Shown piece after piece: positions 46,689 to 58,204 of a stretch of 64,000 nt of DNA. A program made the position numbers and the translations under genes. Source of the stretch: Hydnum rufescens UP504 (taxonomy: Eukaryota > Basidiomycota > Agaricomycetes > Cantharellales > Hydnaceae); contig MU128958.1 of assembly GCA_014904985.1 (NCBI GenBank), forward strand, positions 20,632-84,631, read 5' to 3'. The notes below the pieces were generated by a model, which was not told the origin of the DNA, searched no databases, and saw only the letters and a list, made by a program, of their open reading frames with translations. Numbering within the stretch: position 1 is the first letter of the stretch; every line of letters begins with the position of its first letter.

Positions 46689-47873
46689 TTAAAAATCCTT
46701 TGCCACACCCTCATTTCCATCCTCAGCAGATTTGGGTGCCAGAGTAGCATGAACTTTCTCTACCACTTCCTCCATCTGCTCAGATGACAGAGCACCTCGG
46801 ACTGAATGAGAGCGTGGGGGCTCAGGGCAGTCTCTGGCAATGTGGCCGGGTTTGTTACAATTCCAGCACAGACCAGCGACTTGGCGAGGATTATTCTGAC
46901 AATGATTGGAGTCTACATCCATAGGTTCATAAGTGGAGGAGGAGGGCACAGCAGCAGCAGCAGGATGGAAAGAGGTTGGAAGAGTTTGAGGAGTAGTAGT
47001 GGGAGGGCGGAAAGGTCTAATTGTTCCTGGACAATTGTCCTGGCAAGGGCTGGTGGGAGAGAAGGAGTGCTGTTCATTAAAGTGACGCCACAACTTATCA
47101 ATGCGAGTGGCTTTGTCCTTCCATTCTTGAAGGGACATAGGGAGGGTGTCGAGGTGTATATTCTTGACCAAGCTATGGAGCAGTCCATGCTCATAAGCAT
47201 CCATCAAGGCTCCATCATTAAAGCCTGTCTTCCCAGATATGGCCTCAAAGGCTGTTGTATACTCCTCAGCTGTCATCCCTCAAGTCATCTTCAAGGTACG
47301 AAGTTGCTGACGGGCATGAGCCTCTCGGTCCACATCACCAAAGGCTGCCTCAAAGCGGGTGCAAAAGGTTTCCCAATCAGGGAAGGGAGAATTGCCATCA
47401 AGGATAGCGCATGTGTAGTTGGGAGCCCAATCACCAGCACTGCCTCCTTGCATGTAGGAGAGGGCATAAAGGATCTTTGTCTGATCACTGGGAAAGGAGT
47501 TGGGTCGAATAGCAATGTTAAGTTTGAGAGTGCAGAGGAAGGGATCAGCCTTCTTTCGATCACCACCAAAGACCTCTGGATCAGCTGCCTTTGGGGGACA
47601 TGCAGAGATGGAAGGAGTAGTGGCAGGAGCAGGAGGAACTCCAACAACAGGAGCAGGGAGGTTCTCGACAACAGTCTTGGTGATCGCCTCGACTTCAGCC
47701 ATCAGAGTTTCATGAGAAGAGGCATCAGTCTGAAGGCAAGTCACTAGGTTCTGGAGTACAAGGTTCTGTTGCTCCAACTGCTCGTACCATCGTTGTTGTG
47801 CCTCCATCATTTGACGAAGGCCTTCTCCAGCAGCACCGAAGACAGAGAAGGCATCAGCAGGGATTTCGTCCAT
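46689..47873 (-). pseudogene. gag of element B
   Basis: ATG at 47873 (MDEIPADAFSVFG), stop TAA at 46689-46691, 394 codons with one internal TGA at 47277-47279. A coiled-coil N part, a capsid-like domain (ADPEVFGGDRKKADPFL) and a zinc knuckle LCWNCNKPGHIARDC are present in the usual order. Confidence 0.9.
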
Positions 47874-47938
47874 GAGGAGAGGAGGTAGAAGGGATAAGGA
47901 AGATGTTTGTGGGGTTGAAGAGATGAGTTTCAATCTTC

Positions 47939-48783
47939 TGTCAGGGTGACACTGCCATCGAAGCCACAAACAGAAAGAGGAAAGAGATTAATTAACCACA
48001 TGCTATTGCAGTGGGAATCCTGAGTATACACCACACAACAAGGGACACACAAGTCTCGCACCTATCGCAGTGGGAATCCTGAGAGATCAAAACTGGTGAT
48101 CCCCCAACTGCAAAGGCTATAAATACTATTTCCTGCACACAGCCTCCAGCCTTCCAGAACCTTCCACCATCTTCCATAACCTTCCATATCCTCCTATAAT
48201 GCCAGCTCCACAGCACATCAGTCAGCCTCCACAGCCACCATCACTAAGCCTCACTAAGCTGACACAGCTGTGTTACAAATCCTGTGTGCACCTCCACATG
48301 GCTACACCCCAACTTCCATATGTATCCCCCTTAGCATATGTACTTCCAAGGCAGTGTATGCCTGGGTACTCCAAAGGTGTCCAAAGTGTCAAAGGACTGT
48401 AATGATGTGGATGGAGTATTGATTGGGACAGGTGATGTGGATTCAGGGACTGGGGTAGAGGAGGAGGAGGGGGAGTCTGGATTGGCAACTCCATGGACTC
48501 ATGTGGGGAATGAGGGAATGACAGGTGCCAACAAGGGCGCCAATGCTGCCACTGGTTGACTACCCAGCCCATAGCCCGCTGGCCGAGGCCTGATAGAGTG
48601 AGGGCAATAATAATAAGAGAAATGCCAATAATGGCAAGGATGACAATAACCCCCATAGTGAATGGAGGGAGAGAGGAGACAAGAGCATTTGACAAAGTAG
48701 GCACCATATGATAGAGTTGATGAACAATGATACTCCAACAGGTAAGTCCTTAGGCGGAAGCAAATGTCAATTCGACCCTGACA
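47939..48783 (-). mobile_element. 5' LTR of element B
   Basis: 845 bp partner of 41739-42585, ending CTGACA at 48783 and followed by the duplication CTGTG. Confidence 0.95.
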
Positions 48784-49332
48784 CTGTGGGCATTGTTGCT
48801 GTTTGCTCATTTGCATGTTTCTGTTCATGTGGTTGTATGCAGGGTGTTGTTCGTGGGTGGGACAGCTTGGCCTAGAGGAGTAAATGAAAGTGTTAGTAAG
48901 AATTTTAAAACCTGTGCAAAAAGAGCAGCTTTCACTACTCTTTTGCACCATGGTATCTATTGGGGGGGGGGGAACTCACTTTAAATAGTACCACATGCCC
49001 ACCACAGCAGGTGTGTGGTTCCTGGGGCCATGGTCCGTCATTTCTTTTGGTTTGGCTCTTGCTGTTCAGGCCCTTGTCATGCAGCAGGTTTTGGTCTTGG
49101 GCCTTAGACCATAATCTAAAATTATAAAAGCTATGTTAGTATAAGACTTCAAAGTGGTGCAAAAAGAGTAGCTTGGGCTACTATTTTTGCACTATTGTAT
49201 GTACTGAGACAAAACTTACCTTATGACCACACACCCGCATTAGTGGGTGTGTGGTTGTGGTTGTGCGCTGGGGCTGGTGCTGCTGTTGCTGCTGTGTCGT
49301 GGTCATGCGGTTGCTGGGTGTGGCTGCATACT
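48784..49332 (-). repeat. Double-hairpin array 2, part beyond element B
   Basis: Hairpin 2 copies are at 48914-48948 and 49157-49192, hairpin 1 copies at 48990-49019 and 49226-49255, minus-strand units. In the last unit the minus strand shows GTAAGT right after hairpin 1 and CTAACAT and TTTTAG after hairpin 2. Confidence 0.8.
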
Positions 49333-49992
49333 TGCAAAATTCAACACCAGCAATTGCTGATACCCAAGAAGTGCCCAAGTGCTGAGGCTACAAGTACAAT
49401 CCAGATTAATAGCAGGCATGTAGACATATAATATATAATATATAATAAATATTTGTTTCCAAATGTGAAGAAGAGGATGATAATGAGCCAGAGCTAAATA
49501 AGGTGTGATATGGCTAATTGAAAAGTGGATTGGGCCACTTCTATGCATCAGAATTGGCCAAAATTTGAATATATTGATGGTATATATTTACTCTACATGG
49601 GCGATGAGTTATATTGGATGTTCTGGGCATTTTTCAATTTTTCACGCCTTCAATTCCCTATCTAGGGAATTGAAGGTGTGAAAAATTGAAAAATGCTTAG
49701 AACGTCCAATATAACTTGTTGCCCATGTAGAGTAAATATATACCATTAATATATTCAAATTTTGGCCAATTCTGATGCATAGAAGTGGCCCAATCCACTT
49801 TGCAATTAGCCATATCACGCCTTATTTAGCTCTGACTCATTATCTTCTTCTTAGGATTTTCTTGCACAAATATTTATTATATAGTACTTATTTCACATCT
49901 ACATGCTTACTATTAATGTGTACTGTGCTTGTAGTGTCAGCACTGGGTGCTTCTTAAATACTGGCAATTGCCAGCGTTGAGTTCGCATCTTC
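49333..49992. repeat. 660 bp palindrome between facing arrays
   Basis: The left arm (49333-49660) and right arm (49663-49990) pair along almost their whole length around CAATTCCCTA-TC-TAGGGAATTG. Long identical stretches include the Asn-poor AT-rich part with GGTATATATTTACTC. Divergence grows towards the outer ends, where it merges into array units that are also mirror images. It is repeated at 62963-63622 and partly at 61178-61650. Confidence 0.9.
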
Positions 49993-50470
49993 CTTCATAT
50001 CTCCGCAACCAAAACAAGCAACCACCTGGAAAGGCAAGCACACGACCACACACCTGCCGCTGCGGGGGTGTGGTCACAAGGTGAGTGTTCTCCCTAGTAG
50101 ATACAACAGTGAAAAAAGAGCAGTGAAAGCTGCTCTTTTTGTGCTCCTTTGAATCTTTTTACTAATATATCTTGTATTCTTCTAGATTGAGACCTGGGGT
50201 CCAAGGCACAATGAAAACACACAAAATGAGGGCCCAAATGGCAATGCCCCAAGTGAAGACACACCAAATGATGTGACATACGGCAGCATGCCAATGACAC
50301 AACACACACCAAATGACACAACCTATGGCAGCGCGCCAACAATGCAACACATGCCAACACACCAATGACGTGACCTACAGCACCACGCCAACGACACAGC
50401 ATATGGCACTGTGCCAATGACACGACATACAGCACCATGCCAAATGAGGCCACACACCTGCCATGGCAGG
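49993..50470 (+). repeat. Double-hairpin array 3 (forward units)
   Basis: Hairpin 1 is at 50044-50075, GTGAGT at 50081, hairpin 2 at about 50109-50144 and the acceptor TTCTAG ends at 50185 (105 nt intron-like). The exon-like stretch 50186-50449 has repeated GCCAATGACAC/ACACCAAATGA words. It ends in the left half of the next hairpin 1 (50450-50470), where element C begins. Confidence 0.8.
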
Positions 50471-50982
50471 TGTTAATTCGGTAGTATCCAAATTGAGCTT
50501 AAGGTGACAAGACAATCCCGGTGGGGGTTCCGGACCGGGTTTACGGTTGTGGCTGTCACCGGTTAGAATACGAGTCGTTCCACAAGTCGGGTTGACGAAG
50601 GGTTCAAGAATGGGGCTGAGTCGGGGAACCGTATCCTTGGGGTAAACCATAATGTAGCTTACGGGTCTGAGTAGTAATATGCCACTCAGTGCAGAGACTG
50701 TAGTGTACTGTTTCAGTACACTGCGGATGGCAGCCTGAATGAGGAGAAAAAGATACATTTCGGGTCTTTCCGTGGCTAGCTATGCAAGTCGATTACGTAA
50801 ATGTAGATGAATCTAGCTATAACCGGGGCAGCACCAAACTCCAGTGGAGAAGCTTTCCACTGGGTTGGTTTGAGAAGGAGAAAAGAGAAGAAAGAGTCAA
50901 GTAGGAACAAGAGGTACATTGTATGTACATAAGTAGAATGGTAGTAAGGCCAGGTGCCCACTGGACTCATACACCACTAACA
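50471..50982 (-). mobile_element. 3' LTR of element C
   Basis: 512 bp. Compared with 60562-61073, all substitutions I could align are TG/CA changes at CpG sites, plus two one-base homopolymer length differences. Confidence 0.95.
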
Positions 50983-50998
50983 ATGCCCCCCAGTCTGG
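50983..50998 (-). promoter_or_regulatory. Polypurine tract of element C
   Basis: On the minus strand AGACTGGGGGGCAT abuts the 3' LTR, closely resembling the tract of element Z. Confidence 0.75.
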
Positions 50999-51011
50999 TG
51001 GGATGACGGTC

Positions 51012-53384
51012 TTATCGTCGGGAGGAATATCCCCATCGATCGTTCGAGTACGAGTCTTCATCGCTATCGTACGAGCTTTGATGTTGGTCCCTGCGTACTT
51101 CTGAGCGTATGGCCCATCTTTGGGCTCCACTAGATCCTGCGCGCGCCATTTCTAGTTCCGCTCTGTCGTGGGGGTGGAGTCGGTCTGTCAGGGCCACGCT
51201 GCGATGAGGGCACCAAACAAATGTAAACACAAATAATTCCGGCTAAGTCCGGTGTAAGTCCGGCTAAGTCCGGAAGAATCTGGGCAAGAATGAGATAAGG
51301 AGGTTAGGGATGTCGGAGGAGTGGTCCAGCAGCCCGGAAGGGACTAGGCAGAAATGAGCACAGCAGTCCTTAAGCTCGTGGAGTTGACTGGATAATACTT
51401 GGAGCTGTAGTCCAGAGTAACAGTGGAAATCCTGAGAGACCAAAGCTGGGGTCTCTGGACTTCGCTCTCAGACTACTTATACATGATGACTATACTACGG
51501 GGGGGTGATCGCTAAACTGTGGGTGGTTACAAGGGGGACGGGAACAGGAACAGGAACAGGAACTCAGCCAGGGGGCAAACCGGAAGCAATGGGAAATGAA
51601 AGGGAAATGAAAGGGAAATGAAACCAAGATAGGGTTGGATCGGAGTCAAACCGGAATCAAGCCGGAAGCAAAGTGGACTTGGGTGAAGGAACTAAGCGGA
51701 GAACTGGGCTGGAGGTGGGTGGACAAGGACTGGAGTGATCTGGAGTGGACTGGAGTGGACCGGAGTAAGGGACAAACCCTGACATGGTCCGACCTAGAGG
51801 TGAACGAGCCTAGTTGGATTACAGGTGCTTCTTGCCAGGAGCCATCCACGGCATTTACAAAGGGTACGTGGCCCACTATTTGGGGCGGGGGGGTGGGAGG
51901 GTTTGGTGTACCGGTGCGAGGTCCATCTGGCTGGGTCTGGCTGGATGGTACCTGTCTACAGCTCGCGATGGCGGATCTCATCGATTTTCGATCTCCTCAT
52001 ATGGCAGTTCGTGAGGGTAGGCCAGCGGTCTGGTGAGTGTGGCCGTCTGGTCGTGCCGGATCTTCGTGAGGCTTCCTCAGGTCGGTAGGAGGTCTCCTCC
52101 CTGGGTCGCCAGTGTCTGTCATCCTCCAGTATCCCCAGAACACGGTTGGATCCTGTGCGGGGGTCCCTTTGTCGGTCTCGTGGTGTTGTACGCGGTATGT
52201 AAGTGGGATGAGTTGACGCCGGTTCGGAATACGTGACTGTGGTTGGAACTGGCAATGTGGGCAGTTGGTTCCACCAGTCATCCGTGTCCGTGCCACTCCT
52301 TGAGGTGCCTTCGGTGGTCTCCGTGGTAGGGGTCTTGTCCCCCCAAGTTGGCGAGGATATGGGTATGTCGAATTGCGAAATGCTGGATTCCATGGTGTCC
52401 TCGTTTGGGGGTGGTCCGGCATTTACAACTCGTCATTCGGCGGCCGTCATGAAGGTTCCGTCCGGTCAGTAGTATGTGGCCGAGTACAGGTGTTTGGTCG
52501 TGTTATCCAGCACGTCGAAGTTGTCGGGGCGGGGAGGGGGACCTGGGAATATGTCTTCCCATTTGTAAGTCTCCCGATCATTCTCCCCTGGGAATGGGGG
52601 GGCGTCTCCTTCGAAGGGGTCGCAGAGGATGAGTGGTTCCTGTAATCTGGCTTCATCACTTGCGAAATAACCATTTTGCAGTAGTACAAGTTGGGATTCT
52701 GGTAGAGCTTCCATTGTATGGATGGTATGGCTGGAATCCACAAACGCGCGAAGCCTGTAGGCATGTAACTGCTTCCAAAGCAAGGAGTCCATGGTCTCGT
52801 CAGCCGGTTTGTCCCATACGAAACCAACTGGTGTGCTCAAATACCACAGGACTGTAGCCATGGCCTCCGGGCTTTCGTATGGTGGATGGGAGCTGGTGAA
52901 TAATTGGTGGGTGATGATGTAATTAGAGTAAGCCAATAGTACTGCGATCACTCGTGTGATCTGGAGGTATCTAGCATGAAGTGCATTGCTACAATACCAA
53001 GGCTTGAATAGATTTCGAACTTGGGGCGATCTGGAGCATCGATCCTATAGTGGATGTCCCTGACGAAAGCGGAATCAGGAATTTGGAGTTTCATTCATTT
53101 TCCTCTGCTTGGCTCCAGGCATAATCCCAGGAGGACCGTAGAGCCTCTAGACATTCCTTTTTGACGACGGACTGTTTGTTCTCGTCCCATACTTCGCAGA
53201 TCGGCTGTAGAAAGGTGGGCACAAATGCTGCAAGTAGGCTAAGGGGCTGGACAGAGGTGACTAGTTCGAAAGAAGGCCATTGACCAAGGATGTCCAACAT
53301 GCCATATGTCCAGTTTGGGTAAGTCGTGCGATCGGTGGCGTTAGGATGGCATGGTACGTTTTGTAGAAGGTGTAGCCATATCAT
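51012..53384 (-). pseudogene. Third ORF of element C, unknown function
   Basis: After the pol stop the minus strand has a further coding stretch. It starts at ATG 53384 (MIWLHLLQNVPCHPN), continues with frame changes near 53090-53000 through VIAVLLAYSNYIITHQ and a long acidic/proline-rich part, and after another frame change near 51970 reaches DRLHPHDRAELEMARAG and the stop at 51012. It is interrupted by the solo LTR 51186-51784. With the LTR and one duplication removed by eye, the frame on both sides is the same. Two in-frame stops are TGA at expected CGA. The intact protein would be about 550-600 aa. I do not recognise it and see no envelope-like signal or membrane anchor. Confidence 0.6.
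51186..51784. mobile_element. Solo LTR nested in element C
   Basis: 599 bp, TGTCAGGG...CCCTGACA, with flanks CGGTC and TGGTC, a 5 bp duplication with one C-to-T change at a CpG. It contains short direct repeats (GGGAACA, GGGAAATGAAA, CTAAGTCCGG). Its ends and a GAAATCCTGAGAGACCAAA block resemble the element B LTR, so the families are probably related. Confidence 0.85.
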
Positions 53385-53477
53385 GGCTCTCCCGTATAGT
53401 GTGCTGGGCTGCTGTTTTGGAAGTCGGTGCGGACCTCATGTGTGGTTTGGAGAACAACGTGGGGCCTCAAACGCTTA

Positions 53478-53876
53478 TCATCCGGTAAGTAGGGCCAACA
53501 GGATCTCAGGGTCCGGGGCGATACTGGTGGCCGTATGGTCCTTAAATTTCTTTACGACCTCTGGGGCGTTACGTAGGTCACGGCTCGACTGCCATGAATC
53601 ATGCTCCGGCCCATAGCCCAGCCAACGAACCAGATATTCTACAATCCTTTTTTTCTTGTTGTACCTAGAGTCCATAATCCTTTCTACTTCGTACTCTTCG
53701 GAGATTTTTAAATCATCCTGAGGATTTGGCATCCTGGGTTGGTCTTTATCTTGAGATCGTCGGTATAGGCTAAGGTGTTCTAGGTTGATGACATTATGCA
53801 TCGGCATTGAGTCTGGAAGTCGTATCCTATAGGTGGTGGGACTGAGGACTTCGGTGATTTCGAATGGGCCGATTCT
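53478..53876 (-). pseudogene. Integrase end and chromodomain of element C
   Basis: RIGPFEITEVLSP and the VINLEHLSLY stretch lead to a chromodomain (EYEVERIMDSRYNKKK, VEYLVRWLGYGPEHDSW) that ends pol at 53478. A TGA just upstream (KLMQ, stop, RIGPF) stands for the expected Arg. Confidence 0.9.
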
Positions 53877-55448
53877 TCATTGCATAAGCTTGCGTCCGGT
53901 ACCCTTGACGTCCACGAGTTCCAACGAATGGGGGTTTAGTAATACCTCATCGCCCGCTTTATAAAGGATGGCTCTTCGTTTTTTATCGTATTGATACACT
54001 TGAGAGTCAGCGGCTCGGATAATGGCATTGCGGGCCAGATCCCTTCGGACCCGAAGGGCCTTAATGTGTGTGTCTGCCAACGGGCTGTCCATGAGTATTG
54101 ATCCTGCCAATTCCTGTAGCAAATGTAGGGGAGTTCGGGGCGTATACCCCAACAATAAGGAGGCAGGCGACATCTGTGTGGCCGAGTGCGTGGCTCTGTT
54201 GTAAGCAGACGCTAATACATCCAGCCAGTTGGCCCAATCGGAGTGGTCTGCATTTATGTAGCACCATATCATGGTCTCGAGGTGTTGGTTCATCACCTCG
54301 GTTTGGCCATCAGTTTGAGGGTGGTGTGAGGTGGACATCGCTAGTCATGTGTCGAAGTAATTCGCTAGAGCGTGCCAGAAGTTGCTTATAAAGCGTGGAT
54401 TGCGGTCGCTCACAATCCGTGATGGTAGGCCAAAATGCTTGTATACTTCTTTATGTAGTAATGCAGCCGTTCTATCCACGGTTACATGGGTGGTGGTGGG
54501 GACAAAAATGCCATACTTCGTGAGTTTGTCCACGACGACTAATATCGCATCGTATTCTCCCGACTTGGGCAGTCCCGTTATGAAGTCCATGCTGATGACT
54601 TCGAACGGTAACATGGGCATGTCAATTGGTCGGAGGTAGCCCTTGGGTCCCAATCGGTCATGTTTAGTCTTCTGGCAAATGTCACAAGTTTCGCAGTAAT
54701 GTAGGACATCCTTTCGCATGGACTTCCAGTAGAATCCTTGGCGAAGTATTTCCAACGTTTTTCCCCACCAGCCGTGAGCAGACTCGTGGGGGGCATCATG
54801 GGCTTCCTTGACAAGGGTGAGTTGCTCCTTCGAGGGTATGCATAACCTGGATCGGCCATCCGAGTCCTTAAAAAGTAGGAGTCCATTATTGCCCCTGGTG
54901 AATCGGCGGAAGCGTTCAAGTTCAACTTTCCGACCTTGTGGGGTCTGGGTGGCCGAGTTGACTCTTGTCCTGGTCCAGATGGCTTTGAACTCCAGGTCGT
55001 TGATGTATCCCTCCTGGAAACAACAAATCATATTGGTCGAGATAGACAAATTTAGTCCTGGCGGCGGCCTCTCTAGACTTTGGATCTCCGTGGTTGCATC
55101 CGGGACACCCGGGGAAACTGTCGCTGGTGGGCTGTCGGTAATCTGCGAATCGTTTGGTGTGACTGTCTGGGTTCGTGTAAGAACAAATATGGCCCTTCCC
55201 ATGCTGGGGGAACGTTGAGCGAGACTCGAACTACTCGTTTGATCACTCTCGTTCATGACCAGTTTAGGGAGGTCTTGATCCTTGGGCGATACTACTTCAG
55301 GGGTTAACGGTAGTCTGGACAGGGGGTCCACATTGGAATGGATATGGCCCGGTCGATGTACTATAGTCATCCCTGGGAAGGCTGCGAATACTGCTCCCCA
55401 CGCACTAAGATGCCGATTGGCATTTTCATAGGTTTTTGCCCACTGCAA
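53877..55448 (-). pseudogene. RNase H end and integrase of element C
   Basis: Starts with QWAKTYENANRHLSAW and HRPGHIHSNVDPLSRLP (RNase H end). The integrase zinc region (HESAHGWWGKTL ... CETCDICQKTKHDR) and core (SMDFITGLPKSGEYD, RIVSDRNPRFIS, SHHPQTDGQTEVMNQ) follow. TGA near 54343 stands in YFDT, stop, LAMSTS. Confidence 0.92.
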
Positions 55449-55462
55449 GGCTGCATGGTCTG

Positions 55463-56758
55463 TTATGAGAAGGATTTGTTCCCCTCTATAAAGGGCAGGA
55501 ACCGTATTAGACTATCTTTAGCTGCTAGGGCCTCCCTTTCCGTGGCCGAGTACTGGGTTTCAGCGGGCTTGCACATACGACTCCAATAGGCGATAACCCT
55601 CTCCACTTGGACAGTAGTTTCTTCAAATGATTCTGCCCAGGGCCCTGGTGCCAGACGGTCATCATGGGTCTCTGAGAGCTTCACGGTCAGATCAGGTACT
55701 GGATCCCCCTCCTTGTACACCTTATAAAGACGTTCGTAGGTTTTGGTTTCGCGTAGGTCATGAATTAATATGGGCTGGATCTGTTGCAAGGCTCCGGCGA
55801 GGGCCATGTCAGAGGCGTCCGTGTATAGCCTGTAGCCTTGGCCACATATCGGGTGACCGTGGACTGGTGCCAACGTTAACGCTCGTTTCATCATTTCGTA
55901 GGCCTCCTCGTGCTCGGCCTTCCAAATCCAGGGCATACCCTTTTGTAACAAAACGAACAACAGGGCTGCTATTCCCGAAAAGCAGGGTATGTACACAGCG
56001 AAATAGACGGCCATGCCCAAGAAGGTTTCCAGGTCCTTGCGGTGACGAGGAATGGCCAGGGCCGCAACGGCCTGTATCTTTTCTGCATTGGTGGACAGGC
56101 CCAGACGTGACACCTTTTGTCCTAAAAGTTGTATACTTCGATACCCTACATGACACTTGTGGGGCGCCAGCGTAATTCCAGACTTTTTAATGGCCTCGAG
56201 GACCGTACCAATATGGTCGAGGTGTTCGTCAAAGGTTCTTGAGTAGACCACGATATCGTCGATGTATACTAGTGTGAATATCCACAGGTAGGGGGCTAAG
56301 ATTTCCTGCATGACACGTTGGAAAATCAGGGGACCATCTCGCATTCTTGTGAATTGATGCAACCCCTGATGTGTCCTCATGGCAGTGTAGGGTTGAGAGG
56401 TACTATCGAACTCCAGTTGGGTGAACCCAGCTAGTGCATCGAAAGAGGACAGATATTGTGCCCCGGAGAGCGCTTGTAAAATGTCACTTTACCATGGTAT
56501 CGGGAACTGGTCAGGTATGGTGGCGGCGTTCAGCCTCCTCCAATTGACACAGAGTCGGTCCTTGCCATTTTTGTGTACGATCAAAACTGGGGCTCCCCAA
56601 GGGCTGTTTGATGGTTCGATTACCCCCTGTTTCAACCACAAGTCCAACTGTTTGTTGATGAGCTCCCTTTTAGTGGGAGAGGCAATGTACGGTGCGGATG
56701 AGATAGGCTTGGTACCGGGGACTAGTTCGATGTGCACTTTGGTAGGGTGCTTGCCCAA
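55463..56758 (-). pseudogene. Reverse transcriptase and RNase H of element C
   Basis: RT fingers KQGVIEPSNSPWGAPV, palm TLVYIDDIVVYSR and RNase H RLYTDASDMALAGALQQ are clear. Between FTRM and GP.IFQRVM the usual PFGL stretch is shortened by about four codons in frame. A TAA stop follows IPW where PRQ is expected. Near 55480 one G is missing from a G run, shifting the frame into the next part. Confidence 0.92.
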
Positions 56759-58147
56759 TCATACATTGAATCTGAAAGCCAGTTCGTGCCTCCGTAATAC
56801 TTCATAGAGGCATACCCGCTGCTCGGCAGCCAGGGAGGGGTCCACGTCGATCAGGCTCTCCAAATCTTGGGACCTTCGTTCTGTGGTATCACCTGTCTCG
56901 GCGGTCTTTGGACCTTCCCCAGTGAACTCCTGGGAGTCCGCACCGGTGGTCTCCTGGGGGCTCCTGGGACGATCCTTGGGGCCCATTTGGTTCAAGTCTT
57001 GTTTACTGAGCGATCCCTCTACAAGCGTGCGAATGAATAGGGCCTTTCGTTCGAACCGTTCCCTGTCTTCCGGGCTCAAGTCGGACTCCTTGCTGAGACA
57101 TTGGAGGGGATCGAGCATGTGTCCCACCACTTCCCCTTTGCGTAACAGTTTAGGCGAGGAAGAAGGGTTGGCAATAGGTAAAGTTAGGTCCTTCGCCGTG
57201 TCCACTATACAGTCGACCGAGGCTAGGAAACTGTGACTACCCCTCCATATTATCCGTTTCTCGATTAGACATAGTCCGTTGTAATGGTCGTAGTCTCCTT
57301 TAACCTGTACTTGGGCCACATGTCCTCCGGGAATATAAGTATCTTCCAGGGCCACAATCTTCCCTGTACCCATTTTCCTTCTTCCCAGGGTGATGGTGCC
57401 CAGTCCTTTCTCGGGAACGGCTTTGTTGCGCAGGACATCTACTGATTGCCAGGAAGCGATGAAGGTTTCCTGATCTCTCGTAGTGCAGCTAGCCAGGATT
57501 CAGTGTTTGCTGTCTCCCACTTGCCAATAGGCTTCGTGTTCGGGTCTCATGGTATGGAGTTGCCAGGCCCGGTGCATATCCTCACCAATTAAGAGGTTAG
57601 CATTCATTCCATCGACAATGTAGGCTTCGACTCCTTGGAGTAGTACGGGCCCCAATTGACTACGAAAATACAGATCGAGCGTAACATATCCTAGACACTT
57701 GGCTTCCCCAGTAAGGTGCAGTAGTCTCAGTTTTAACCCTTGCTTAATTGCCGGGCCTCATTCCTTCAGGGCCTTCAGACACTTGGCTGACACTAAGGTG
57801 GCTGCGGCTCCTGAGTCGGCGACCACTTCAATCATGGGGCCGTTCACATCATTGACACAACATTGCAATTTGAAAGTATCCATTCCCAGGCTGGCTAGTC
57901 CTGGGGGCCTTTTTACCGTAGGCTCTGGAGTGTACACTTCTTCAGGGGAGTCGTGTGTCCTGTCAATGTTTAGGTCGGGGGCGGATCCACCCTCACCAGG
58001 GATGACATAGCAAGCAATTCCCTCTAGGGACGATTCATCGGGTACAGTAAACAGAATGTCAGTTTCTTCGTCCTCTTCCTCACTACTAAGAGCTTCATGG
58101 GCGGCTACCATAGCGGCCTGGTAGACCTCTTCCGACCCTGAAGTCAT
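56759..58147 (-). pseudogene. Aspartic protease and linker of element C
   Basis: The active site reads VVADSGAAATLVS, followed by GLKLRLLHLTG, VEAYIVDGMNANLLIG (flap and C-terminal signature) and a 200-codon linker to reverse transcriptase. TGA stops occur after ALKE, after GDSKH and after FNV, all in the pol frame. Confidence 0.85.
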
Positions 58148-58204
58148 GGCAATGTAGGCCTTACAGTAGGCTACGTCATGTCTAGTACTCGTAGTCGGTT
58201 TGGC

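Larger units (their letters stand above)
41739..48783 (-). mobile_element. Element B, complete Ty3/gypsy chromovirus
   Basis: 7,045 bp, minus strand, with LTRs of 847 and 845 bp (TGTCAG...CTGACA), target duplication CTGTG (41734-41738 and 48784-48788) and a polypurine tract next to the 3' LTR. Gag, protease, reverse transcriptase, RNase H, integrase and chromodomain follow in the gypsy order. At least seven in-frame TGA stops, one TAG and one single-base frameshift mean this copy is inactive. It is inserted in double-hairpin array 2. Confidence 0.95.

Noticed and set aside
46806..47747. Plus-strand frame of 313 codons
   Set aside because: It is exactly antisense to the element B gag with its zinc knuckle, so a shadow frame.
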